Below are positions 8,637 through 16,121 of a stretch of 17,381 bases of DNA, piece after piece. The notes under the pieces were generated by a model. It was not told where the DNA came from and did not search any database. It was given only the letters and a program-made list of their open reading frames with translations. How positions within the stretch are numbered: position 1 is the first letter of the stretch; each line of letters begins with the position of its first letter. Made by a program: the position numbers and the translations under genes. The stretch is from Promethearchaeota archaeon (GTDB taxonomy: Archaea > Asgardarchaeota > Lokiarchaeia > Sigynarchaeales > SOKP01): assembly GCA_013375495.1 (NCBI GenBank), contig JABXKC010000048.1, forward strand, positions 1 to 17,381, given 5' to 3'.

Positions 8637-9988
8637 TTTTTCAGTTTATTAATCTTTTTACCATTTTAGTATTAGCGTTAGTATTAACCCTTTTATTTCT
8701 TTTTTGTCTAGGTTTTATTATTTCATTTTTTATCATTAATTGGGATCCTCGCTCACAATTAATCAGAGTAAAGATCCCTCTCTATCTAATTTCATCAGTT
8801 ACTTGTATTATTTTTAGCTTTATTCCTTTACCAGAAGTTATCTTAGGGAACTTTTGGTTATTTATTATTACATACAGTTTAATAGCAATGATTATTAGTC
8901 TTGCTGTAAAATATATTACATTTAAAGTTATTAGGGTTGAAAAATATCGTCAAATTAGTAATCTTGAAAGAAGTAAAATTCTACTTGAAGCTAAAAATCT
9001 TCGGGTACATTATCCACTTTTAGGAGGAATTTTAAAAAGAAAAATAGGAGCAGTTAAAGCAGTTGATGGCGTTTCATTTGATGTAAAGTTTAGCGAAACA
9101 GTTGGATTAGTGGGAGAAAGTGGGTGTGGAAAAACAACTATTGCAAAAGTAATACTAGGTTTAGTCGAAAAAACAGAAGGAGAAATACTTTTCCAAGATA
9201 TGGTAATTCCTTCTAAGTATTCAAGTTATTTAAGACAAAAGATTCAAATGATTTTCCAAGACCCCGACGCCTCCTTGAATCCTCGTAAAAAAATCGTTGA
9301 TATTATAGCAGATCCTCTCAAAAATTTACTTGGCATAACTAATGAATTAGAAATTAGAAAAAGGGTTTTAAAATTGTTAGACCAAGTGTCATTAAAGCGA
9401 GAACATATGGATCGTTATCCTCACGAATTTTCGGGTGGACAAAAGCAAAGAATTGTTATAGCTAGAGCATTAGCTTGTAATCCAGAGTTGATAATTTTAG
9501 ATGAACCTACTTCTGCTCTTGATGTGTCAGTTCAAGCACAAATTCTTAACCTTCTTAAAGATTTACAAGTAGAATATGGCTACGGATTTTTGTTTATTAC
9601 CCACAATTTAGCTGTTGTCTCCCATATTGCTGATCGAGTAGCTGTTATGTATCTTGGTAAATTTGTAGAAGTTGGAAGTATGGAACAAATTTTTTCAAAT
9701 CCAACTCATCCCTATACTCAAGCGCTTCTCGCTTCGCGCTCTGAAATCGACCCTCACAATCAAGAGATCAGCTTTGTTATCAAAGGTGAAGTCCCAAGCC
9801 CTATAGCGCCACCACCAGGTTGCACTTATAATCCACGTTGTTCTTCTGACGCTCGTACAAAAGAATGTGAATATGAAACTCCCCATAAAATGGAAATTGA
9901 GAAGGGGCACTATATTTGGTGTAATAATCCCCCTACCTCAATGCAGACACAAATTCAAGAGTCTGAAGAGAGTCTGTCTCTTGAATGA
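8633..9988 (+). CDS. Dpp/OppF-type ABC ATPase with three-helix N-terminal membrane domain
   Basis: This is a 451-residue second ATPase of the importer. Residues 1-97 form about three membrane helices (5-35, 47-66, 72-93), with basic inside loops and an outside N-terminus. The ATPase follows from about 117. It has Walker A GESGCGKT (161-168), Q209, signature FSGGQ (266-270), Walker B D290-E291 and switch His324. The C-terminal tail has Cys397, 403, 412 and 430. The start is well supported: AGGAGAT stands just ahead of an ATG that overlaps the previous stop as ATGA, so the two ATPases are probably co-translated and form a heterodimer. Bacterial DppF is about 330 residues and soluble. The membrane extension is a shorter version of the architecture in its partner. 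Confidence 0.9.
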   Translation: MIFQFINLFTILVLALVLTLLFLFCLGFIISFFIINWDPRSQLIRVKIPLYLISSVTCIIFSFIPLPEVILGNFWLFIITYSLIAMIISLAVKYITFKVIRVEKYRQISNLERSKILLEAKNLRVHYPLLGGILKRKIGAVKAVDGVSFDVKFSETVGLVGESGCGKTTIAKVILGLVEKTEGEILFQDMVIPSKYSSYLRQKIQMIFQDPDASLNPRKKIVDIIADPLKNLLGITNELEIRKRVLKLLDQVSLKREHMDRYPHEFSGGQKQRIVIARALACNPELIILDEPTSALDVSVQAQILNLLKDLQVEYGYGFLFITHNLAVVSHIADRVAVMYLGKFVEVGSMEQIFSNPTHPYTQALLASRSEIDPHNQEISFVIKGEVPSPIAPPPGCTYNPRCSSDARTKECEYETPHKMEIEKGHYIWCNNPPTSMQTQIQESEESLSLE

Positions 9989-10059
9989 ATAAAAGTTTAG
10001 ATAAAACATTAGTCAATTATCTACTAAATAATGTATTAAAAGTCAAAAAAGGTGATTAA

Positions 10060-10821
10060 ATGGAAAGTGATGTTTTAATTTATGAAGTTAAAGCTCAGAT
10101 TGCGTATATAACATTAAACAATCCAGAGCGAAATCTACTAGACCCTGCTTTATGCAAAGCATTGGGAGAAGCGTGGGACCATTTTGCGGATGACACAGAA
10201 AGTAGAGTGGCAATTCTAAGTGCAAATGGCCCAGACTTTAGTTTTGGCGCAGATCTTAGTTATAAAGGTTTACTAAAGGATCTTCGTAGAGCTTTTCCTC
10301 CAAATGGCACCAAAATCCTGAAACCCATCGTCGGAGCTGTTCATGGTACTGTTGCTGGAAGTGGATATGGAATCGCAATTTACGGCACAGATATAACCTA
10401 TGCTACAGAAGATACTCAGTTTATCTTTGGTGAGGCTTGGGTCGGAATTGTTGGCGGAATTTTAGAATACAGACCTTACATGCCCTTTAAGATAGCTATG
10501 GAATTTTATATGGGAGGGCAACCAATGAGTGGTAAAAGAGCTTATGAAGTGGGATTAATCAACCATGTAACTAAAGATAAAAAAGAGCTAATTGTAGAAG
10601 CTACTAAAATGGCTAAAATACTGCGCGACAATGCGCCATTAACTCTAAAATCCATCAAATATGGCCATTACAAGAATATGGAGACTGAAGGAAGAAAAGC
10701 GATGCGTTTAGCGCAGGAGGAATTTAATGCTTTTATACAACCTCAATTAGACAGTGAAGACTTACAGGAAGGTATCGTAGCGCTTAAAGAAAATAGAAAA
10801 CCTATATTTAAAGGGCGCTAA
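10060..10821 (+). CDS. Crotonase (enoyl-CoA hydratase/isomerase) family protein
   Basis: This 253-residue protein fits the crotonase fold. SFGADL (61-66) is the first oxyanion-hole segment (usual form FSAGADL). VHGTVAGSGYGIAI (94-107) matches the VNG.A.GGG..LA block, and FIFGEAWVGIVGG (121-133) matches the PE..lG..pg block. Of the two catalytic glutamates of true hydratases, the second seems kept as Glu125. The first falls on Gly104, so simple enoyl-CoA hydration is doubtful. Isomerase, hydrolase, lyase or other acyl-CoA chemistry is possible. GGTGAT three bases before the ATG supports the start. It lies 71 bases after the ATPase gene on the same strand and may be read from the same transcript. 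Confidence 0.85.
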   Translation: MESDVLIYEVKAQIAYITLNNPERNLLDPALCKALGEAWDHFADDTESRVAILSANGPDFSFGADLSYKGLLKDLRRAFPPNGTKILKPIVGAVHGTVAGSGYGIAIYGTDITYATEDTQFIFGEAWVGIVGGILEYRPYMPFKIAMEFYMGGQPMSGKRAYEVGLINHVTKDKKELIVEATKMAKILRDNAPLTLKSIKYGHYKNMETEGRKAMRLAQEEFNAFIQPQLDSEDLQEGIVALKENRKPIFKGR

Positions 10822-10837
10822 CATACGAATTGGTGCT

Positions 10838-10868
10838 TATTTTTTATTATATTTTCTTAGTATTTTTA
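10838..10868 (+). terminator. T-rich terminator after the crotonase gene
   Basis: The sequence after the stop codon contains TTATTTTTTATTATATTTTC and then TATTTTTATATT. This fits hairpin-free archaeal termination of the plus-strand transporter/crotonase transcript. No comparable T run is seen for the convergent minus-strand gene. Confidence 0.45.
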
Positions 10869-10896
10869 TATTAAACAATCTTCTTTTTCAACCAAG

Positions 10897-12000
10897 TTAA
10901 CCAAAGAGATTTATATCTATTCCTTTCGGATATTCATCTCTCTCTTTCAACATTTTAATTGCGTTACTTGGACAATTCACAGCACAGATTCCACATCCTA
11001 TACATAATTCTTCTCTTACTTTCATTTTTTCGTCTGATGAATCAGGTTTATTTGGCCAAATATGATAAATTGCCTCATTTGGGCATTTATTCATACAAGT
11101 TTCACATTTTGTACAGAGGGCCATATCAAATTTAGGAGAAAAATTAGTTTGATGTACTCCCTTATAATGATATTGTTTTGCTGGAAAAAGAACTCCACAA
11201 TGACAACTGCAACAATTACATATCCACTTTGATGTATCTTTACTGGTATCTGCAACAGTGTTATGAACAAGTCCTGCTTTCTCAGTTTCTTTAATAAATT
11301 CAATGGCTTCTTCCTTAGTTAGACTTCTTGCCCCTTTAGCAATCTGTCTTTCAGCGATTTCTCCAGTTAAAAAACAACCCATTTCAGCGGGTGCAAGTTC
11401 ACAAGGTTCACCCGTATATTCACCAATTAACCGGCATTGACAAGGAATAACAGCAAAAGATTCATTTTTGTCGATCATATCTTTAACTACCTCAAAGGGA
11501 AGTACTTGAGTTTGAAATTCTAAAGATTCGTTAATTTTAATTAACTTTTCTTCAGAGTCATATGGAAGCAAAGGACGGAATCCTCTTCTTTTTTTATCAA
11601 TTTTCTCTAAATCTGGTGTCCTATTCTTAATAATATATCGGTAGATCTCAGCTACTTTGTACTGATTTTCCTGAGTATCCTTACGTGCTATGAAATATTT
11701 TTCAAAAATGCCTGGTATAAGAGGTATTAATCTATAATCGGAACCAGTTTGGGAAATAGTGCCATTTGTTACTGATCTTTTTAATATATCTTTTATTTCT
11801 TGTTCCGAAATACCTGTTTTTTCCGCTAATGTTTTTAGCGAAATTTTTAAGCCAGCATTATTAAATTTAGATATTATTTTAATCTCATCTTCGTTCCAGA
11901 AGATTTTCAGTAGTTTAAATACTTTTTCGTGTTTAGGAGCAGTTATACTCCCTAGTTGCAGCTTTAATCTTACAGTTTCGTAGTAGTCAACTTCAGTCAT
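10897..12000 (-). CDS. Winged-helix protein with multiple iron-sulfur motifs, ends in a two-cluster ferredoxin
   Basis: This is a 367-residue protein with several parts. Residues 33-92 look like a winged helix-turn-helix (LKTLAEKTGISEQEIKDILK, then a TISQ..DYRL wing). A central domain has CQCR (Cys187, 189), Cys200 and Cys209. Next is a dense CNCCSCHC cluster (Cys261, 263, 264, 266, 268). The end carries two classic ferredoxin motifs (Cys296/299/302/306 and Cys333/336/339/343). The layout resembles proteins annotated only as 4Fe-4S binding in anaerobes; their role is not established as far as I know. It could carry electrons for the aldehyde oxidoreductase, or act as a redox-sensing regulator because of the winged helix. 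It is divergent from the GRE gene. No clear ribosome site is seen, but a TATA box stands about 56 bases before the start. Confidence 0.85.
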   Translation of the reverse strand: MTEVDYYETVRLKLQLGSITAPKHEKVFKLLKIFWNEDEIKIISKFNNAGLKISLKTLAEKTGISEQEIKDILKRSVTNGTISQTGSDYRLIPLIPGIFEKYFIARKDTQENQYKVAEIYRYIIKNRTPDLEKIDKKRRGFRPLLPYDSEEKLIKINESLEFQTQVLPFEVVKDMIDKNESFAVIPCQCRLIGEYTGEPCELAPAEMGCFLTGEIAERQIAKGARSLTKEEAIEFIKETEKAGLVHNTVADTSKDTSKWICNCCSCHCGVLFPAKQYHYKGVHQTNFSPKFDMALCTKCETCMNKCPNEAIYHIWPNKPDSSDEKMKVREELCIGCGICAVNCPSNAIKMLKERDEYPKGIDINLFG

Positions 12001-12207
12001 AGACTAATTGATGATTGTTAATATATTAAATTTTTGATTCTTTTGTTTTTATTATCTTTTATAAACCCTTCTTTCAGAATTCATGTTATGTTGGTATGGT
12101 GTAATCTTTCTACTATTTCATTTATTCAAATTTTGATTCTATAAATAAGAAAAATTTTAACTAAAATTAGTGATTTATAGAAATTATTATATATTTTATT
12201 ATACTTA
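12001..12207. other. Divergent intergenic region, non-operator part
   Basis: AT-rich DNA between the iron-sulfur protein gene (minus) and the GRE gene (plus). Besides the minus-strand TATA box at 12056-12065, a second TATA-like string, TATAAATA, lies at 12140-12147 on the plus strand. It could act as an upstream GRE promoter with a leader of about 95 bases. No small gene or RNA gene was recognised. Confidence 0.4.
12056..12065 (-). promoter_or_regulatory. TATA box of the iron-sulfur winged-helix gene
   Basis: Read on the minus strand this is TTTATAAAAG after GAAGGG, a near-ideal archaeal TATA box with a purine-rich BRE. Transcription start would fall near 12030, leaving a leader of about 30 bases. 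The shared operator is not present on this side. Confidence 0.55.
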
Positions 12208-12238
12208 ATTTTAAATAAATTTACTTCGTAAATTTAAT
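12208..12238 (+). promoter_or_regulatory. Promoter with inverted-repeat operator, copy 2 (GRE side)
   Basis: TTTAAATAAATTTAC (12210-12224), then T, then TCGTAAATT (12226-12234). Within it is a perfect 9-bp inverted repeat, arms TAAATTTAC (12216-12224) and GTAAATTTA (12228-12236) around TTC. TTTAAATA at 12210-12217 is a TATA box that places transcription start near 12238, about 25 bases before the GRE start, so the repeat fills the space between TATA box and start site as a repressor site would. The element matches copy 1 before the solute-binding protein gene in 24 of 25 bases, in the same orientation relative to the gene. Confidence 0.7.
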
Positions 12239-12263
12239 TAATAACTAAAACAAATGTTGAATT

Positions 12264-14711
12264 ATGGTAGTCCAAGATTTGAAAATGACTCCTCTTCAAG
12301 GGATACCTTCAGAGAGAGTCCGAAAGATTAGAGATAATATGCTCTCAATGCCTAGAGAACTTGATCTTGAGCGAGCTCGGTGTTATACAAGAATATATAA
12401 ACAAATGGAAGATGCTCCGCCCTGCATGAAGAATGTTAAAGCATTAGAGGAATTTTTACGAAGTCTTCCAATCAGAATTGATGAAGACGAGCTTCTTGTA
12501 GGCGTAAAATCTAGTAAAATGAGAGCTGATCCAATTGAAATAGAACGTGGAATGCGTTCTAAACTTTTAGGTTTAGTCGTTGACGAATCTATGAATAAAA
12601 AAGTAAAAGATATGATTATTTCAAAAATATCTTTTATTAACCGGTATGTTCCTTTAACAGAAGAAGAACAAGATGAGTTGAGGAATGAGATTCTGCCCTT
12701 CTGGAAGGGAAGAACAGTAGCAGATCGAAAGGCAGAAGCCTATAAAGAGGCAGGCTTATATGAGGAACCGAAGGGAGCTTTGCCCTCAATGCTCCTCGTT
12801 AGTTTTGGGAGCGGTACTGATATGTTTGCAGGTGCTATGGGTCAAGGACATGTTATTCCAGGTTATAGACGAGTACTTAAAATGGGATTTAGAGGTATCG
12901 AAAAGATGGCGAAAGAAGGGCTTGCAAATCTTAAGGAAACGGATGAAAAGTATGACCAACGCAAGGACTTCTATGAATCCGTCATAGTAGCCGCAAACGC
13001 TGTCTATGATTATTCCAATCGATATGCTGATCTCGCAATGGAAATGGCGGAAACTGCTTCAGAAACAAGAAAGGCAGAGCTTTTAGATATAGCAGAAAGA
13101 ACTCGAAGAGTGCCGGCTTATCCTCCTAGGAGCTTTATAGAAGCACTTCAATCAGTTTGGATGACCAATGTCGTTATGGAAATGAGTTATGGCGAAGGAA
13201 ACATATTTTCTCAAGGACGAGTAGACCAGTATCTTTATCCGTTTTACGCAGCCGATTTAGCGGAAGGTCGGATTACTTACGAGGAAGCTGTAGAAGCAAT
13301 TGAGGAATATTTAGTTAAGCTTTCTTCTGTCGTTATAGCTGGACAGAACAATGTAACCATTGGGGGACTAGATAAAGATGGAAATGATGCCACGAATGAT
13401 GTTTCTTATATGTTTCTCGAAGCTATTGCAAATGTAAAAAGTCTATTGAACACATTATCCATAAGAATTTCTTCCAAGAGTCCACGTGATTTTTTGAAAA
13501 GAACTCTTGAAGCTTTTAAATATACTGCTGGAATGGGAATCCATAATGATGAAATTCTGGTACCACAACTTCACGATACGGGATATTCGTTAGAAGATGC
13601 CCGAGATTATTCAATCGTCGGTTGTGTAGAACCACATGGTACGGGGAACGACTTCTCTTATACTGCAGGTAATGCCGTTCAGATTTCAATTCTTCTTAAT
13701 ATGGCGTTAAATGAAGGGCGTACGATTCTTTCAGGAAAAGAAACCGTAGGAGCAAAAACACCTCCAGCCAGTACTTTTAAAACTTTTGAAGATGTGAAAA
13801 ATGCTTTTGTAGACCAACTTAAATTTGCAATAGATCTCTGTGTGAGAAAGGCTGAGATAAAAGATAAAACGTTTGCCAAGTATTTACCTTCTCCGTTGCT
13901 TTCTTCTTCGATAGAAGGATGTCTCGAAAGCGGAATGGACGCGACTCGAAACGGAGCTAAATATAATAATAACCCAATGGGGTCACAAGGGCTTGGTACT
14001 GTGGTTGATTCCTTAGCAGCGATACGTTGGGCAGTATTTGAAGAAAAAATAGTAACCATGGAAGAATTAGTTAACCATATGAATAATAATTTCAAGGGAG
14101 CTGAAGAACTTAGAGAAAAACTACGAAATAAAGCACCCAAATATGGAAATGGTGATGAAAGAACCGACGAACTTGGAAGATGGGTAGCAAATACTATGTG
14201 TGATATCACAAGAAAATATAAAGCGAGAGGCGGAGATGGTATATATCATAATTGCCTTGTATCTTCTGGAACTCAGATTATAGAGGGTAAAACGTTAGGT
14301 GCAACTGCAGATGGAAGATTAAAAGGTGAACCCGTGGCGAACGGTATCTCTCCTTCAAATGGTACTGAAAAGAATGGTCTTACAATGACACTTAAATCAG
14401 TAGCTTATGCAACAGCTGAACCCCATTTGACAAATGGGGCATCATTTAATATTAGACTTAATCCGAGTATATTACAGACTGACGAAGGGCTCGATCAATT
14501 TACTTCTATAGTAGAAGCGTATTTAGATCTAGGAGGTCGAGAGTTACAGATAAATCCAATAAGCTCAGAAACTCTTAGAGACGCTCAAAAACATCCTGAA
14601 AATTATCCAGACCTATCCGTTAAAGTCACGGGTTATTCTGCTCGCTTCATAGATTTAACAAAAGAACTACAGGATGATATTATCGCAAGAACAGTCTTCA
14701 ATGAATTGTAA
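12264..14711 (+). CDS. Glycyl radical enzyme (PFL-like lyase/dehydratase family), substrate unknown
   Basis: This is an 815-residue, full-length GRE. A backbone glycyl radical made under anoxia moves to an active-site cysteine, which attacks the substrate. The cysteine loop is GCVEP (453-457): Cys454 with Glu456. That Cys-x-Glu arrangement is typical of eliminating GREs (glycerol/diol dehydratase, choline lyase, hydroxyphenylacetate decarboxylase), not of true pyruvate formate-lyase, which has paired cysteines. The radical loop is VKVTGYSARF with Gly790, 25 residues from the end as usual. Lys787 replaces the common Arg of RVxGY. The N-terminal ligand-region block reads GQGHVIPGYRRVLK (193-206), and SQGRVDQYLYPFY (316-328) is also family-typical. 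No small Bss-type subunits are encoded nearby. No clear ribosome site precedes the ATG at 12264; a second in-frame ATG lies at 12282. The gene has its own promoter with the shared operator. Confidence 0.95.
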   Translation: MVVQDLKMTPLQGIPSERVRKIRDNMLSMPRELDLERARCYTRIYKQMEDAPPCMKNVKALEEFLRSLPIRIDEDELLVGVKSSKMRADPIEIERGMRSKLLGLVVDESMNKKVKDMIISKISFINRYVPLTEEEQDELRNEILPFWKGRTVADRKAEAYKEAGLYEEPKGALPSMLLVSFGSGTDMFAGAMGQGHVIPGYRRVLKMGFRGIEKMAKEGLANLKETDEKYDQRKDFYESVIVAANAVYDYSNRYADLAMEMAETASETRKAELLDIAERTRRVPAYPPRSFIEALQSVWMTNVVMEMSYGEGNIFSQGRVDQYLYPFYAADLAEGRITYEEAVEAIEEYLVKLSSVVIAGQNNVTIGGLDKDGNDATNDVSYMFLEAIANVKSLLNTLSIRISSKSPRDFLKRTLEAFKYTAGMGIHNDEILVPQLHDTGYSLEDARDYSIVGCVEPHGTGNDFSYTAGNAVQISILLNMALNEGRTILSGKETVGAKTPPASTFKTFEDVKNAFVDQLKFAIDLCVRKAEIKDKTFAKYLPSPLLSSSIEGCLESGMDATRNGAKYNNNPMGSQGLGTVVDSLAAIRWAVFEEKIVTMEELVNHMNNNFKGAEELREKLRNKAPKYGNGDERTDELGRWVANTMCDITRKYKARGGDGIYHNCLVSSGTQIIEGKTLGATADGRLKGEPVANGISPSNGTEKNGLTMTLKSVAYATAEPHLTNGASFNIRLNPSILQTDEGLDQFTSIVEAYLDLGGRELQINPISSETLRDAQKHPENYPDLSVKVTGYSARFIDLTKELQDDIIARTVFNEL

Positions 14712-14725
14712 ACTTCTATTTCACT

Positions 14726-14771
14726 TTTTTATTTAATAATACTTTTCCTCTCATTTTTTTCATTTGTTTAG
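14726..14771 (+). terminator. T-rich terminator after the GRE gene
   Basis: Several T runs follow the stop codon (CACTTTTTTATTT, ACTTTTCC, CATTTTTTTCATTTG). This fits archaeal T-tract termination and suggests that the GRE transcript ends before the next gene, which has its own TATA box. Confidence 0.5.
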
Positions 14772-14818
14772 ATATGCAAATTCAAAATCTGTTTCAGATA
14801 AAAAAAGAGTAGCGAAGG

Positions 14819-14826
14819 TTTAAAAG
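14819..14826 (+). promoter_or_regulatory. Probable TATA box of the toroid-protein gene
   Basis: TTTAAAAG follows GCGAAGG, a purine-rich BRE-like string, about 70 bases before the ATG at 14895. Start of transcription is expected near 14848. The inverted-repeat operator seen at the GRE promoter is absent here. A five-codon open frame (14881-14898) ends as ATGA across the main start codon. Confidence 0.45.
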
Positions 14827-14894
14827 TTCATTAATATACAATATACAATATTACTTATCATAAATCCTATAGTAGATAAAATGAGAATGATTAC

Positions 14895-15905
14895 ATGAGA
14901 TTTAGTTGTCTATCAATGAAAGGTACCACACACATAAGGTGTAAAGTTGGTGTACTAGCTGCATTCCTTGCCCATCCAATGTATCAATCAAATGAAGACC
15001 TTATCCGCGAAGCAAAAACTTTTGTTTTAGGTTATCATACAAAATGGGCTTATGCATTCCATTTAACTAAAGATGAAGCATTTGAAGTTCTATCTAAATG
15101 CCTTCCAGATATTACCAGAAGACAACAATCAACAGGTATGTGGAAACGCCAAAATGCAGATATATATACTTATGGGATTTTAAGAGCATTAAAACACGCT
15201 GGGCTTCTTAAACAAGACATTTTCCGTTATGATCTCTACCAAAATTTTCGAGAGAAAACCGATCTTATAAGCATCCTTGCAATGAAAAACATTATTAACG
15301 AAACTAATATTAACGTAGAAAATGTTGTAGCTGAAATTTTCTCTACTCAAAGAAAGAATGGTTCTTGGTATAATAGTCTCTCTGCGACCTGTTTTCAGCT
15401 ACAAATATTAAGCGAATTAGGTATTAATACTAAACATGAATCAGTTATTTCAGCTATTAGATGGCTTTTTGAACAGTTTTATGAAAAATTTGAAGGAAAA
15501 GCAAGGACTTGGAAATTTGATTTTGAGAATATTTTTCTACCCGATAATTATGCAGCGGAACAAAAGGGTTTTCAACAAGTTGCTCCAGAACATGGTAAAA
15601 TGGGGTGTTTTAGTTCCTTAGAATCTGGTAAGGGTAGTTTTATTAGAGGGAATCCTGCAATAACCACCGCTATAGCACTCTATACATTGACAAAGTTAGG
15701 ATATCGAAATGATAAAAGAATATTAGACGCGTATGAAAATTTATATAATATTCGAGGTTTTGGAGAGAGGAATGGAGAAATCAATGAATATAATTGGTGT
15801 AATGGTGTATACAAACCAAATTCAGTACGTTATGATCTAAATAGAACAGGCATTAGTTTCGATGATTATCTACATATTGTGAAGGAAAGAAAAACTAAAA
15901 AGTGA
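14895..15905 (+). CDS. Alpha/alpha-toroid protein with prenyltransferase/squalene-cyclase-type repeats
   Basis: This is a 336-residue protein probably built as an alpha-helical barrel. Repeats of the QxxxGxW kind are visible: RRQQSTGMWKRQ...YTYGILRALKHAGL (75-104) and STQRKNGSW...ATCFQLQILSELGI (150-177). A looser third follows, SGKGSFIRGNPAITTAIALYTLTKLGY (244-270). The same repeats occur in protein prenyltransferase beta subunits and in squalene-hopene cyclases. It is too short for a triterpene cyclase and shows no DxDD acid motif, so cyclase activity is unlikely. Its function is unknown. There is no signal peptide or clear membrane helix. The called start lacks a good ribosome site; Met8 (codon at 14916) is an alternative. 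It lies downstream of the GRE gene and convergent with the activase gene. Confidence 0.75.
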   Translation: MRFSCLSMKGTTHIRCKVGVLAAFLAHPMYQSNEDLIREAKTFVLGYHTKWAYAFHLTKDEAFEVLSKCLPDITRRQQSTGMWKRQNADIYTYGILRALKHAGLLKQDIFRYDLYQNFREKTDLISILAMKNIINETNINVENVVAEIFSTQRKNGSWYNSLSATCFQLQILSELGINTKHESVISAIRWLFEQFYEKFEGKARTWKFDFENIFLPDNYAAEQKGFQQVAPEHGKMGCFSSLESGKGSFIRGNPAITTAIALYTLTKLGYRNDKRILDAYENLYNIRGFGERNGEINEYNWCNGVYKPNSVRYDLNRTGISFDDYLHIVKERKTKK

Positions 15906-15910
15906 AAAAA

Positions 15911-15933
15911 CCTTTCAAATTGGGTTGGAAAGG
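15911..15933 (+). repeat. Short hairpin just after the toroid-protein stop codon
   Basis: CCTTTC (15911-15916) pairs with GAAAGG (15928-15933), with a further AA/TT pairing around a bulged G. It begins five bases after the stop codon. No T run follows at once, so it may be a transcript-end structure and not a classical terminator. A T run (16038-16045) lies further downstream. Confidence 0.35.
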
Positions 15934-16099
15934 TAACTTCAGCGTCTGATTTCATTGAATTTTTAATGAAAAAACTCAATAATAAGTTCTAAATTGAGAC
16001 TATAATAGAAAAGGCTTAAAAGGAAAAGCTACTTCCATTTTTTTAACTTATAATAATAAATATACAGTTCTTTAGGGATTCTAACATTGCCTCTCGACT

Positions 16100-16117
16100 A
16101 AGGATATTATTATCCTT
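16100..16117 (-). repeat. Perfect hairpin just after the activase stop codon
   Basis: AAGGATA (16100-16106) and TATCCTT (16111-16117) form a perfect 7-bp stem with a TTAT loop. The stem ends four bases past the stop codon of the minus-strand activase gene. No T run follows on that strand. It may stabilise or trim the 3' end of the transcript. Confidence 0.4.
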
Positions 16118-16121
16118 GTAT

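Noticed and set aside
13679..14209. A 176-codon antisense frame inside the GRE gene
   Set aside because: It is a Ser-rich shadow of the strongly coding GRE frame, which carries all conserved motifs.
12264..14711. Assignment of the GRE as alkyl- or benzylsuccinate synthase because of the GYSARF ending
   Set aside because: The ending alone is not diagnostic, no small Bss/Ass-type subunits are nearby, and the Cys-x-Glu loop with a neighbouring aldehyde oxidoreductase points to elimination chemistry. It is not excluded.
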